Shown: positions 53,149 to 62,563 of the stretch, piece after piece
Layout of the letters: each line of letters opens with the position of its first letter
How positions within the stretch are numbered: the first letter of the stretch is position 1
Notes under the pieces: generated by a model
Told to the model about the DNA's origin: nothing
Database searches by the model: none
Seen by the model: the letters and a program-made list of their open reading frames with translations, nothing else
DNA from: Fervidobacterium sp.
GTDB taxonomy: Bacteria > Thermotogota > Thermotogae > Thermotogales > Fervidobacteriaceae
NCBI GenBank assembly: GCA_026419195.1
Contig: JANZZV010000004.1
Span: 186,001 to 250,000, forward strand
Direction of reading: 5' to 3'
Length of the DNA stretch: 64,000 nt
Position numbers and translations under genes: made by a program

Positions 53149-53982
53149 ATGAAACTTGTAAACAGTGATGATATATACCAAGCAGTTTCTAAAAAACTTG
53201 TCGAATTAAACACTCAAGTCAATGATTGTGTTTTTGATTTTTTTCAAAAATACGAAGGTCCATTCAAAAAGGAAATTTTGGCAAATTTTGAAATTGCAAA
53301 AAAATCATGCATTCCTCTTTGTCAAGACACAGGTATTGTAGAATTCTTTGTCTGGAAAGGCTTTGAAGTTCTAACCAATGAACCGATTACCAAAATATTA
53401 AACTCAGTGGTTAGGAATACATACATTGAGAATGGTTTTAGAAAAAGTGTTGTTGAAGATCCGTTATTTGAACGAAAGAACACGAATGATAACACACCGT
53501 GCGTAGTACATTTTTTTGAGGTTGAAAATCCAATCTTAGAAATATGGATACTCATCAAAGGGGGAGGTAGTGAAAATTTATCGATGTTGTATATGTTTGA
53601 ACCTTCAGAAAAATACGAAATCATTAAAGATACAATAGTTAACCACATAAATATGAACGGACCAAATGCATGCCCACCAATAAGGATAGGCATAGGAATT
53701 GGTGGTACGAGTGACGAAGCTTTATTGCTTTCAAAGTTGGCATTGATAGATGAATCTATCGAAAGACTAAACACAAAAATCACGAGATACAAAACTTTTG
53801 AAATGGAAATATTTGATGAGGTACAGAAACTAAGAATCGGTGTCCAAGGGCTCGGAGTAGGTGGTAGCCTGTATAATGTAAGAGCATATGGCTATCCAAC
53901 ACACATTGCTACACTTCCAGTTGCAGTAGCTGTTGACTGTTACTTGGTCAGAAGTACAAAAGTGGTGATTTTAAATGACTGA
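53149..53982 (+). CDS. fumarate hydratase class I, alpha subunit (N-terminal type)
   Basis: The 277-aa subunit of the two-subunit [4Fe-4S] fumarase or tartrate-dehydratase family has the cluster cysteines in CIPLCQDTG (Cys58) and NACPPIRIGIGIGG (about residue 178), with further conserved RIGVQGLGVGGS. It interconverts fumarate and malate. Tartrate dehydratase has the same architecture and cannot be excluded. The ATG at 53149 follows GAAGGTGAG. It overlaps the beta-subunit gene by 8 bp. Confidence 0.92.
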   Translation: MKLVNSDDIYQAVSKKLVELNTQVNDCVFDFFQKYEGPFKKEILANFEIAKKSCIPLCQDTGIVEFFVWKGFEVLTNEPITKILNSVVRNTYIENGFRKSVVEDPLFERKNTNDNTPCVVHFFEVENPILEIWILIKGGGSENLSMLYMFEPSEKYEIIKDTIVNHINMNGPNACPPIRIGIGIGGTSDEALLLSKLALIDESIERLNTKITRYKTFEMEIFDEVQKLRIGVQGLGVGGSLYNVRAYGYPTHIATLPVAVAVDCYLVRSTKVVILND

Positions 53983-54457
53983 TCTGAAAAATTTAAAAGC
54001 TGGAGAACTTATAAAGTATACTGGCTCATTAATTGTTATGCGCGACGCTGCGCAAAAGAAATTGGTTGAACTTGAACAAAATGGTGAAAAACTACCTGTA
54101 AATTTATTTGGAAAAACAATATTCTATGCAGGTCCCACATTCTCAAAAGATAGAATAATTATAGGTCCTACAACAGCGAAACGAATGGACAAATTTCTTG
54201 AATTTTTAGCTAAACATAAGATAATAGCAACCATTGGAAAAGGTGCACGTTCACAACAAGCTGTTGAAATTATGAAAAAGTATCAAATTCCATATTTTGT
54301 TACGCCAAGTGGATGTGCAGCATATTTATCGACTCACGTAATTTCATGGAAGCTCTTAGCGTTCGACAACTTAGGACCAGAAGCAATATATGAAATTCAA
54401 GTCTTTGATTTTCCTATCTTAGTTGCAATTGATACCGAAGGAAATAAAATATTTTGA
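53975..54457 (+). CDS. fumarate hydratase class I, beta subunit (C-terminal type)
   Basis: The 160-aa partner of the preceding subunit carries LKAGELIKYTGSLIVMRDAA, the GPTTAKRMD motif, GKGARSQQ and PSGCAAYLS, which build the substrate pocket. It is translationally coupled to the alpha subunit and ends before the bidirectional terminator at 54467-54500. Confidence 0.93.
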   Translation: MTDLKNLKAGELIKYTGSLIVMRDAAQKKLVELEQNGEKLPVNLFGKTIFYAGPTFSKDRIIIGPTTAKRMDKFLEFLAKHKIIATIGKGARSQQAVEIMKKYQIPYFVTPSGCAAYLSTHVISWKLLAFDNLGPEAIYEIQVFDFPILVAIDTEGNKIF

Positions 54458-54466
54458 TTTAAAAAT

Positions 54467-54500
54467 AAAAACCAGAAGCTACTATGGCTTCTGGTTTTTT
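54467..54500. terminator. bidirectional terminator between fumarase and tRNA-Ala
   Basis: AAAAACCAGAAGC (54467-54479), loop TACTATG and GCTTCTGGTTTTT (54487-54499). Confidence 0.9.
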
Positions 54501-54501
54501 C

Positions 54502-54577
54502 TGGTGGAGCCGATGGGATTTGAACCCACGGCCTCTACCGTGCGAAGGTAGCGCTCTCCCAACTGAGCTACGGCCCC
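54502..54577 (-). tRNA. tRNA-Ala (anticodon CGC), CCA encoded
   Basis: The 76-nt gene folds as a full cloverleaf: acceptor GGGGCCG pairs with CGGCTCC, including the G3-U70 wobble that marks tRNA-Ala. The anticodon arm CTACC / GGTAG has loop TTCGCAC (anticodon CGC, reading GCG). The T-loop has GTTCAAATC, and CCA is encoded. Confidence 0.97.
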
Positions 54578-54605
54578 GTTAGTTATCTACATTTACGCCT
54601 CAGAG

Positions 54606-54634
54606 ATTTTATCATACAATATGGTATTTATCAA
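54606..54634 (-). promoter_or_regulatory. promoter of tRNA-Ala
   Basis: On the minus strand: TTGATA (54634-54629), a 17-bp spacer, TAAAAT (54611-54606) preceded by TGA. It lies about 30 bp upstream of the tRNA. Confidence 0.75.
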
Positions 54635-54756
54635 GGGGGTGTATTCTTTAACCATATATAGTATAATACAATTATAGAGAGATGACAATTGACACAGAAA
54701 ATCTATATATTTAAAAAACCTCGCAAAATTGCAAGAATTTTTCTGGAGGTGATTGA

Positions 54757-56823
54757 ATGATTCGAAAGAAAGTGGGAAAAAGTAACTATAAATTCATCAT
54801 TTTATCAATAACAACTATCACACTTGTTTTAATCATTCTTTATGGAGTGGCTGTGCTACAAAGCAAAAAAAGTGCTCTTGAAAAACCTTTTGGAAAATTT
54901 AAAACATTATCGGTGAAAGAAGTTTTTGAAAACAACTTTAGTAACGTGGCATCTCAAATAAGTATTTTTTCAAACCCAAAAATAATTGGTTTTGATGAGA
55001 TGAAAAATATATTCTTGCTAGAACTTAGAAACACAGGTAGTATCAAACTCTCTATCAATGGTATGAATGTTGATAATACAGAAGAACGCTATCAAGAGTT
55101 ATACAAAAAGGCTCTTTTTAACATCATGAAAAACAATCCACCGGAAGATTATAATACAACAAAACCAAGCCTAATTTTCGAGCGCATAACCGACTACAGT
55201 TACGATTACCTCTTACAAAACGATAAAGACTATATAGTGTTAAAAGGTAAGAGCGGAATAGATAACGTTGAAATGTGGGTTTTATTCAGAAAAATAAACA
55301 ATAGAGTGAAAATTTTTATAGAAAAAGTTTTCATAAATGGAAATCAACTCTCAGATGTTAGAAAAGCAGCATTCTTGTCAAATATTTACCAAGTAGAAAA
55401 ACAAATTGTAAAAATGAATTTGATAGAAATAGTAAAGTCAAGTAAATTGTTAGAATTTCCTGATGTTGAGTTAAACTTGGTATTCGATAACCTTCAAAAC
55501 GGACGATGGATGATAGAAAATGAGGATCAAAATTTGGTAGAATTTAGAGGAGTAAACAAAATTCAAGATACTGAAGAATCTATAGTTGTAGGTTTCAAGC
55601 TCAGAGGAGATGGATTTGTCGACTTGGAATATCTTTACTTAAACGAAGTTGAACTACCAAAAGATCAAGCCCTTAACAAGATAAGGGAAATATATAAACA
55701 ATTTGGAAAATTTGATGAAGACCAATATGTGGGACAGCTAATAGAAAAAATCAAATCGAGTAGACTAAGAGAAATGGATAAAACCATAGGCAAGTTTTTT
55801 GACGAAACCAAAACATTTTACACAATTAATTGGAATCATTCATTCAAAGGGCTCGACACTGAGCTAATAATGAAAGGAAAGCAGAAAACCGGAAACATGA
55901 CGTTCGAAGTGCACTTTTTGGCTTCATCAGGTAAGTTATACCTCACCAAAAGTTACCTAAACAACAAAGAAATTGAACCAATAAAGCTGTTTAGAACTTT
56001 GGAGGAAGCTATAGCTTACGAAAATCTTGCTCTCAACTCCATATCTCTTGTTAAAAATAGCTGTATAGTTGACAATAGTCCTTTTAAAAACAATGCTTCC
56101 GCTTTCGAAAAGTTTTTGAAAAATCCCACCTGGAGTTACAACCAGCAAAAGAATAGGGTAATATTAAACGGCATTGGTAGGTACGCTGGTAAAAATTGGA
56201 ATTTTAAGTTTGTTTTCGAATTACCCTTAACAAACAGAGTACTACTTGAATACGTTTATGCAAACGACATTGAACTAATCGATGAAGTTAGAGATTATTT
56301 GATTTCAAAAATTTTTAATGTTAACCAACTTAGCGATAATTTAGCTATTTTAGTTAGAAATACAGTTTTTAAAATGAAAACTTACGGTGAACTACTTGGT
56401 AAAAAGAACTGGAATATTGACAGAGTAAATGATCTAATAATCTACAACGACTCCAAACTAAAAGTCAATTTTCTCGTGGAACCAGATGGAACTGTAAATA
56501 TAACCGGGTTTTATTACAAAGGAAAAGAATATAATAAGAATGATGTATATAAGATACTTTCAACAGCTGAAGAAAATTACGGTCTGCTATCGATGGAAAA
56601 CATATTAAATAACTTCGAAAAAGCGACAAAAACTTCCTTCAGTGATGAAGAAATTGCAAAACCTTCTACACAATCAACTGACAATAGTTTCATCGAAAAG
56701 CCATTAACATCACCAGTTGAAAAACTTAAACAACCAGACGACGAAATCATCAAAAACCATTCAAAAGAAGACAAAAATTCCAACACAGAAGAAGAGAAAA
56801 ACGTTACACCTTACCATTTCTGA
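54757..56823 (+). CDS. membrane-anchored extracytoplasmic repeat protein
   Basis: I do not recognise a named family. The 688-aa protein has one N-terminal transmembrane anchor (about residues 12-33) and then about six degenerate repeats of 90-100 residues. Each has a strand such as IVLKGKSG or TELIMKGKQ, a strand like EVHFLASSGKLYL, and a (Y/F)-x-N-x-x-E/Q-(L/I) turn before a helix (for example VFINGNQL, LYLNEVEL, SYLNNKEI, VYANDIEL, FYYKGKEY). The last 75 residues are charged and Ser/Thr-rich. It leads an envelope locus with a MraY/WecA-type transferase, so a role in surface-polymer assembly is plausible. The ATG follows GGAGGTGA. Confidence 0.7.
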   Translation: MIRKKVGKSNYKFIILSITTITLVLIILYGVAVLQSKKSALEKPFGKFKTLSVKEVFENNFSNVASQISIFSNPKIIGFDEMKNIFLLELRNTGSIKLSINGMNVDNTEERYQELYKKALFNIMKNNPPEDYNTTKPSLIFERITDYSYDYLLQNDKDYIVLKGKSGIDNVEMWVLFRKINNRVKIFIEKVFINGNQLSDVRKAAFLSNIYQVEKQIVKMNLIEIVKSSKLLEFPDVELNLVFDNLQNGRWMIENEDQNLVEFRGVNKIQDTEESIVVGFKLRGDGFVDLEYLYLNEVELPKDQALNKIREIYKQFGKFDEDQYVGQLIEKIKSSRLREMDKTIGKFFDETKTFYTINWNHSFKGLDTELIMKGKQKTGNMTFEVHFLASSGKLYLTKSYLNNKEIEPIKLFRTLEEAIAYENLALNSISLVKNSCIVDNSPFKNNASAFEKFLKNPTWSYNQQKNRVILNGIGRYAGKNWNFKFVFELPLTNRVLLEYVYANDIELIDEVRDYLISKIFNVNQLSDNLAILVRNTVFKMKTYGELLGKKNWNIDRVNDLIIYNDSKLKVNFLVEPDGTVNITGFYYKGKEYNKNDVYKILSTAEENYGLLSMENILNNFEKATKTSFSDEEIAKPSTQSTDNSFIEKPLTSPVEKLKQPDDEIIKNHSKEDKNSNTEEEKNVTPYHF

Positions 56824-56859
56824 TGAACATAATTTGGAGAATTATAAGGAGGAGTACGC

Positions 56860-57798
56860 TTGATACCGTTAATCCCCAGTTTAGCATTGTCGTTTGTTAC
56901 ATGTGTCATTACAATTCCGATATTTGGAAAAATAGCATACAAATACGGTATCGTGGACAAACCCAATGGGTCTTTAAAACCACATGAACGTGTTACGCCA
57001 TATCTTGGAGGGATTGCAATCTTTCTTGGTGTACTCATTTCAACACCATTCGAGATAATTACTAAGCTATCATTAACTATATTGGTTGTATTAGGTCTTT
57101 TAGATGATTTACTTGACGTAAATCCAAAAGTAAGGCTTGTTGTAGAGTTCATTGTATCACTTTTGCTTGTTTATAAGTACTTAGGTCTTACATTATTAAC
57201 GCCGCTGTATTGCTTTTTGGTAGTAGCACTCATAAATGCTACAAACATGCTTGACGGTATGGATGGTGTGTGTGCAAGTGTAGCAATCATATCCGCAATA
57301 GGTCTTTGTTTTGTGGTTTCATCAAAGTACGACGTTAACTTGCTAATAAGCTTGATAGGTGCACTGAGTGGATATCTTATTTACAATTTTCCACCTGCTC
57401 GTATATTCATGGGTGATAGTGGAAGTTATCTTGTAGGTGGGATATTATCGATAGGTTTAATTTCTTCCTTAAGGAATGCACCATCAAATATCTCATATAT
57501 AATAGCTTCCTTTATATTTATATCGCTATTTTTATTCGATCTCACAGCAGGTGTTTTGAGAAGACTTGCGAACAAAAAGCCTCCATTTAGTGGAGATAGA
57601 GAGCACGTGTATGACAAAATACACAAAAAACTGAAAGATAAAAGAAAGACACTGTACATCGTAATTGCAATCCAAACATTCTTCTTTTCGATAGGATACT
57701 TTGGAAAAAGCAACCTAACAACAAGCCTATATGCATTGATCATCACAATTATATGTTACATAACCTTAGCTAAAATACTGAAACTCTTAAATTATTAA
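56860..57798 (+). CDS. undecaprenyl-phosphate sugar-1-phosphate transferase (MraY/WecA/TagO-like)
   Basis: The 312-aa integral membrane enzyme moves a sugar-1-phosphate from a UDP-sugar to the lipid carrier. The diagnostic motifs are all present: DD at Asp82-83, NATNMLDGMDG (126-136), GDSGSYLVGG (185-194) and the cytoplasmic DREHVYDKIHKK (His249) that recognises the sugar in the WecA group. It lacks MraY-specific signatures, so GlcNAc-1-P or a similar sugar is more likely than MurNAc-pentapeptide. The TTG start follows AAGGAGGAG. It would start synthesis of the polymer handled by the next gene. Confidence 0.9.
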   Translation: MIPLIPSLALSFVTCVITIPIFGKIAYKYGIVDKPNGSLKPHERVTPYLGGIAIFLGVLISTPFEIITKLSLTILVVLGLLDDLLDVNPKVRLVVEFIVSLLLVYKYLGLTLLTPLYCFLVVALINATNMLDGMDGVCASVAIISAIGLCFVVSSKYDVNLLISLIGALSGYLIYNFPPARIFMGDSGSYLVGGILSIGLISSLRNAPSNISYIIASFIFISLFLFDLTAGVLRRLANKKPPFSGDREHVYDKIHKKLKDKRKTLYIVIAIQTFFFSIGYFGKSNLTTSLYALIITIICYITLAKILKLLNY

Positions 57799-57826
57799 CC
57801 ATCGAAGATAAAGGAGGCGAATTTAA

Positions 57827-60800
57827 GTGTTATCAATTTTTGAAGAAGCACTTTGGTATGCAACAATCCCACTTGTTGCTCTTTTTGCACACAGAGACTA
57901 TACTTATGAATTCAGTACGCCAAAATATGCTATATTGTGCGTATCTGTTACACTCTTAGGTTTTTATTTATTCTCAAGAGTCATAAAAACTAAGGAATTT
58001 AAATTTTTTACAACTCCGATCCATTGGGTCTGGTTAGCATTTTCCATGATATCTTTGTTATCAACGATTAATACTTATAAAGACAATCGATTCTTCTTTA
58101 GGCAAGCCATAGATATTGCTCTGTACTTATTCCTTAATGTTTTAATCTCATTCTATCTTAGCTCAAGATTAGAAAGAAAAGAGAATATAATAAAGTTTCT
58201 TTTTCTATTTGTGCTAACAGGATTATTCATATCCATTAACGCAATACTTAATTTTTACACTGGCTTTGACATCTTCCTGGGTGAAGTTGGTAAACCATTC
58301 GAAAGAGCAAGTATAAAAGCCAACATTGGAAACGTCATTTTCGTTTCGAATTATCTGAACATGTTGCTTCCAATAGCACTGTACTTTGTAATTAGCCTTG
58401 ACGTTGGTGTTTTGGATCTAAAAAGCACCTGGAAAATTGTAGCTTTTAAAATCACATCTCTAATTTCAGCGTTCTTGTATTTCGTAGTAATCGTCTTTTC
58501 ACAGACCAGATCTGAATATTTAGCACTTGTAATCGAGTTTATCATAATAGTAGGTGTTTATATAATTTACATCAGAAAAAGGCAAGATAACTTTGCAAAG
58601 ACACTTGAAAAAACCGCACCCCATATTTTGAAAAAACTAATGATCTTTAGAAAAGTAGCTATTTCTGTATTTCTCGCACTTGTTATTTTAACAGTAATTA
58701 TATACAATGTCCCAACACCGTTTAATAACTACGGAAAATTCACCATGGCAAATCGATTTAGTGCAATGGCATCGGTTTCAGGGAGAGACGAAAGGTTCTT
58801 ATCTTGGTTTTCGACGATCTACATTTGGAAAAACCATAAACTACTCGGTCAAGGTATAAGTACATACCAAGTATACGGGTTGTATGGTATTTCCGATTTG
58901 ATTGAAGAGCATCCTGAATACAATTACGGATGGAACAATTTCAAAAGAGCACACAATGATTATTTTCAAATACTTAGTGAAACTGGTATTTTAGGATTAT
59001 CGGCTATCATTATCATGCTAGTACTCTTAGTATTATACGTAACAAAGAACATTAAAAACATTCAGGAAAAGGACGACCTGGTATTGTTCTGCATGTTAGT
59101 TTTAAGTGGTGTAGTTTTTGCTTTTCAAAGCTTTTTCAGCTTTCCTGGCCATCTCTTACCGAATGCACTACTTGCGAACTTTGTCATCAGCGTCGGATTG
59201 GGAAGATATTTTAATAAAGTTAACGGCAAAGAATATATCTTGAAAGGAAAGAAAAGCATTATAATAGCTTTGATCTTAGTAATTATTGTTTGTGTATCAA
59301 CTTACCTAAGGTGGAACCACTTTATATCAGAGGTTTACTTTAGAAACGGTAACGTAGCGTTTAACACATTGTCAGCTTTAAGAGAAGAACAGAACAAAGT
59401 AGAGTATTATCTAAAGCAACTAGAGAAAATGGAAAACGATCTAAACAATTTCTCCGGAGGATTTGAACAATTATCACCAGAAAACTGGCACAAAATCAAA
59501 AAGGCTGAGGCACAAAAATTTGGAACTCATTACAATGAAATGCAATCAGAAAGTGAGAGGCAAAGCTACATTTCCAAGCTTAGAGAACAGATAAACGACA
59601 AAAAAACTTACTTGTTAGACCGTCAAAAAAATCTTCCCAATGAAATTGAAGAACAATATGAAATTGCGAAATACAATCTACTAAAAAGCATCAAATTGAA
59701 CCCTACTTACGGCAAATCTCATTTTTATCTTGCCGCCCTTGCTGTTGATCCAATTAGAATTCAAGAACTTAGAACTTTACTTTCCAAAGATCCAGATCTG
59801 GTACTAAACCAAAAAGCCGATGAGCTTCAAAAGATCATCCCGGACAAATTTAGATATAACTATTACAATATATTATCTGACTATCTGAAAAAGAATAAGA
59901 ACTTCTTAGAAAATATTGATTTAGCAAGCATCCAGGCAATCATTGACTCAGCAAGCCTCTACGAGTTATCCTTACAAACATTTACTGAAAGAAATGCATT
60001 CAGAGCTATCGCAATGAGGTATAACTCCTTGTACAAATTAAACATGAACTTACTTGAAAACATAAAAGACAGTGAACTTGGGAAAAAACTGGCAGGCTAC
60101 CAATCATTGTTTTTCAACAAATACGCCACGTGGGTTAGGAAAACAATAGATATAATGCCAGGGGGGTGGAATAGATTTCCAGATTGGAAAAACTTAGATA
60201 TTGAGCAATCCTCTGCTGGTCAAGATATATATCGATACTTTGCTGATATAACAGCTGGAACATTGAATCCAGTAAACGTAGAGTCCCGCGAACTTATTGT
60301 TGATTTAGCTAAAAAAGAAATTGAGGTATGCAAGTACATGGAATTAAAAGGTGTATGGGGAGTTCCAGATGGAATACTGGATCATCTCCACGTACTGGCA
60401 AGGGAGTACCAAGGAATAAATGAGTATCAAGAAAGCGTGTACACATATCAACAGATTTTAGAGTGGTATAAAGAAAGCTATGAATACCTATCAAAAAAGG
60501 CAAGCGATGTCAAAAGTATTCGAGAAAAATACAACAACTTTATTGAATCCATAAAAGAAAAACTCGACTATATATTAGCTTCCGAAGAAAAAGGTTATCT
60601 ATCTAACAGCTTTACTCCAATATTCGTTGATAGGCTTAAGCAAATATTCGAAAAATTCCATAAGCAAGATTTCAAAAGCATAGAAAAAAGCTACGTTGAC
60701 GAAATGTCAAGAATACCATTGGAAACCTGGAGAGATTTGAATAAACTAAGTGTTTGGAAAGCAATTGCAAAAAGCGAGATAGATGACTTAAAAAACCAAA

Positions 60801-61096
60801 TAAACTCATTTGCCTTATCCGAAGATGCTCAAAAAGAATTGGAGGACTTGTTTGAATCAGTAATTAATTTACCCCAAATATTAATCTACGAAAGATATCT
60901 AAGATTCACAGCACATTATCAATTAATAAAAGAAGAGTTCAAAGAAACAGTGCGAAAACTCCTAACATTCTATAAAGATAAGAAAGAAGAACAAGTTTTA
61001 TCGGATTGGTCCGAAGTAACTTTTAACGCACCAACATACTCAAGTAAAGCCGAAGTCATGAAGTATCTTAAAGAACTCTTGGAAAAGTATAAATAG
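57827..61096 (+). CDS. O-antigen-ligase-like membrane protein with long C-terminal extension
   Basis: The 1089-aa protein has about 11-12 transmembrane segments in residues 1-490. A large extracytoplasmic loop (about 300-375) contains MASVSGRDERFLSW and the RAHNDYFQILSETGILGL motif of WaaL/Wzy_C-type ligases and polymerases. The last 590 residues are soluble, helical and coiled-coil-rich with TPR-like stretches, far longer than in usual ligases. It probably polymerises or transfers a lipid-linked glycan onto an envelope acceptor, with the tail as an assembly platform. The GTG start follows AAGGAGGCG. Confidence 0.85.
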   Translation: MLSIFEEALWYATIPLVALFAHRDYTYEFSTPKYAILCVSVTLLGFYLFSRVIKTKEFKFFTTPIHWVWLAFSMISLLSTINTYKDNRFFFRQAIDIALYLFLNVLISFYLSSRLERKENIIKFLFLFVLTGLFISINAILNFYTGFDIFLGEVGKPFERASIKANIGNVIFVSNYLNMLLPIALYFVISLDVGVLDLKSTWKIVAFKITSLISAFLYFVVIVFSQTRSEYLALVIEFIIIVGVYIIYIRKRQDNFAKTLEKTAPHILKKLMIFRKVAISVFLALVILTVIIYNVPTPFNNYGKFTMANRFSAMASVSGRDERFLSWFSTIYIWKNHKLLGQGISTYQVYGLYGISDLIEEHPEYNYGWNNFKRAHNDYFQILSETGILGLSAIIIMLVLLVLYVTKNIKNIQEKDDLVLFCMLVLSGVVFAFQSFFSFPGHLLPNALLANFVISVGLGRYFNKVNGKEYILKGKKSIIIALILVIIVCVSTYLRWNHFISEVYFRNGNVAFNTLSALREEQNKVEYYLKQLEKMENDLNNFSGGFEQLSPENWHKIKKAEAQKFGTHYNEMQSESERQSYISKLREQINDKKTYLLDRQKNLPNEIEEQYEIAKYNLLKSIKLNPTYGKSHFYLAALAVDPIRIQELRTLLSKDPDLVLNQKADELQKIIPDKFRYNYYNILSDYLKKNKNFLENIDLASIQAIIDSASLYELSLQTFTERNAFRAIAMRYNSLYKLNMNLLENIKDSELGKKLAGYQSLFFNKYATWVRKTIDIMPGGWNRFPDWKNLDIEQSSAGQDIYRYFADITAGTLNPVNVESRELIVDLAKKEIEVCKYMELKGVWGVPDGILDHLHVLAREYQGINEYQESVYTYQQILEWYKESYEYLSKKASDVKSIREKYNNFIESIKEKLDYILASEEKGYLSNSFTPIFVDRLKQIFEKFHKQDFKSIEKSYVDEMSRIPLETWRDLNKLSVWKAIAKSEIDDLKNQINSFALSEDAQKELEDLFESVINLPQILIYERYLRFTAHYQLIKEEFKETVRKLLTFYKDKKEEQVLSDWSEVTFNAPTYSSKAEVMKYLKELLEKYK

Positions 61097-61105
61097 TTAT
61101 CATAC

Positions 61106-61131
61106 AAAACCCTGCTTAATGCAGGGTTTTT
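61106..61131 (+). terminator. Rho-independent terminator ending the envelope-polymer operon
   Basis: AAAACCCTGC (61106-61115), loop TTAAT and GCAGGGTTTT (61121-61130), then T. Confidence 0.85.
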
Positions 61132-61174
61132 ACTTGTCATTTAAATCACAAATAAGAATCCGATTTTTACTTCT

Positions 61175-61202
61175 TCCACATTTTTTTCATGTGTGATATA
61201 AT
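61175..61202 (+). promoter_or_regulatory. promoter of the hydF operon
   Basis: Extended -10 TGATATAAT (61194-61202) with a weak -35 TCCACA at 61175-61180. Transcription would start near 61209, giving a leader of about 140 nt. Confidence 0.6.
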
Positions 61203-61241
61203 ATTTAGTACAAGTGAATTATTTCTCATATAACTATCTTT

Positions 61242-61334
61242 CTAAGGTGGAGGAGTCAGCTCTGACACCAAGGAAAGGGGTAATACCTAGGCAATTATCC
61301 CTTTCCTAATCAACAATTTGGAAAGGGATTTTTT
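61242..61334 (+). promoter_or_regulatory. structured leader with mutually exclusive hairpins (riboswitch-like attenuator) ahead of hydF
   Basis: Hairpin A pairs GGAAAGGGGUAAU (61272-61284) with AUUAUCCCUUUCC (61294-61306), 13 bp including one G-U pair. Hairpin B pairs AUCCCUUUCC (61297-61306) with GGAAAGGGAU (61320-61329) and runs into TTTTT, a Rho-independent terminator. The CCCUUUCC strand cannot be in both, so A acts as antiterminator. Upstream, GUCAGCUCUGAC (61255-61266) forms a small stem, and CUAAGGU (61242-61248) can pair with ACCUAGG (61285-61291) in the loop of hairpin A as a pseudoknot. I could not match it to a known riboswitch class. Confidence 0.75.
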
Positions 61335-61350
61335 CTTTGGAGGTGTTTAC

Positions 61351-62550
61351 ATGTTACCATCTGGAGGATTTAGGAAGTACATATCCATAGTTGGAAGGCG
61401 AAACGTAGGTAAATCCTCTTTCATGAATGCATTAACTGGACAAGACATATCTATAGTGAGCGATACTCCAGGTACAACAACAGATCCTGTACATAAAGCA
61501 ATGGAACTCTATCCGCTTGGACCTGTGACACTCATAGATACACCTGGACTTGACGATGTTGGAGAACTTGGCGAAAAGAGAATACAAAAGGCACTAAAGG
61601 CATTCTACAAATCCGATGCTGGAATTTTGGTCACTGACGACTTTCCTAGTGAATACGAAAAGAGAATTGTTCAACTATTTAGAGAACTTGAGATTCCGTT
61701 CATCATTGTCGTTAACAAAGAAGACATTTTATGTGAAAAAGCATCCTTAATTTCGGACGAATACAGAAACCTTTTTGGTACAACCACATTCACTGTAAGC
61801 TCTACAAAAAAGAAGGGTTTTGATGACATTGGAAAAGCCCTAAATTCGATAATCCCCTCCGATGAAGAAATACCATTTATACCTGATTTTATTGGTGGTG
61901 GAGATATAGTTGTGCTTGTGGTCCCAATTGATCTCGGCGCACCAAAAGGAAGACTAATAATGCCGCAAGTGCACGCGATAAGGGAAATTCTCGATAGAGA
62001 AGCTGCCGCAATAGTTGTCAAAGAAAGAGAACTAAGGTATACACTTGAAAAACTTAACGAAAAACCAAAATTAGTTATAACAGATTCTCAGGCAATAATG
62101 AAAGTTGTCTCTGACGTACCTGATGACGTTCCTTTAACAACTTTTTCCATACTCGAAGCTCGTTACAGAGGAGATCTTGATTATTTCATAAAAAGTGTTC
62201 ACAAAATTGAAGAATTACAAGAATCAGACACTGTGTTAATAATGGAAGGTTGCACTCATAGACCTTTAACGGAAGACATAGGAAGAATAAAAATTCCTCG
62301 TTGGCTCACTAATCACATAGGTGTTAACCTTAACATAAAAATCTGGGCTGGAGTAGACATGCCAGAATATGAAGAGATATCTGATGTAAAGCTTGTAATT
62401 CACTGTGGAGGTTGTGTGAACACGAGAAATCAAATGATGAGAAGAGTACGCATGTTCAAAAGACTTGGTATCCCAATGACAAATTACGGTATAACAATAT
62501 CTTACATACATGGAGTACTTGATAGAGTTATTAAGCCGTTGGTAATTTAG
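61351..62550 (+). CDS. hydF: [FeFe]-hydrogenase maturation GTPase HydF
   Basis: The 399-aa scaffold protein assembles the 2Fe subcluster delivered by HydE and HydG and passes it to HydA. It has an N-terminal GTPase domain (P-loop GRRNVGKSS from residue 15, DTPG near 63-66, NKED near 122-125), a dimerisation domain, and a C-terminal Fe-S domain with the full C-x-H...HCxxC motif (Cys301, His303; Cys352, Cys355 in HCGGC). The ATG at 61351 follows GGAGGTG; an in-frame TTG at 61318 lies inside the leader terminator and is rejected. It serves hydA (4444-6204). hydE and hydG are not in the window. Confidence 0.97.
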   Translation: MLPSGGFRKYISIVGRRNVGKSSFMNALTGQDISIVSDTPGTTTDPVHKAMELYPLGPVTLIDTPGLDDVGELGEKRIQKALKAFYKSDAGILVTDDFPSEYEKRIVQLFRELEIPFIIVVNKEDILCEKASLISDEYRNLFGTTTFTVSSTKKKGFDDIGKALNSIIPSDEEIPFIPDFIGGGDIVVLVVPIDLGAPKGRLIMPQVHAIREILDREAAAIVVKERELRYTLEKLNEKPKLVITDSQAIMKVVSDVPDDVPLTTFSILEARYRGDLDYFIKSVHKIEELQESDTVLIMEGCTHRPLTEDIGRIKIPRWLTNHIGVNLNIKIWAGVDMPEYEEISDVKLVIHCGGCVNTRNQMMRRVRMFKRLGIPMTNYGITISYIHGVLDRVIKPLVI

Positions 62551-62563
62551 GTGGTGGTATAAG

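Noticed and set aside
53322-53792. 156-codon minus-strand frame inside the fumarase alpha gene
   Set aside because: It is antisense to a clearly conserved gene and has no start context.
61242-61310. SAM-I (S-box), T-box or yybP-type riboswitch in the hydF leader
   Set aside because: GGTGGAGG and CTCTGACACC recall parts of the S-box, but the element is too short and the SAM-I kink-turn and GGCAACC core are absent. T-box AGGGTGGNACCGCG and yybP cores are also absent.
61318-61350. Upstream TTG start for HydF (11 extra residues)
   Set aside because: The TTG lies within the terminator hairpin, while ATG 61351 has a good GGAGGTG at the right distance and begins at the usual HydF N-terminus.
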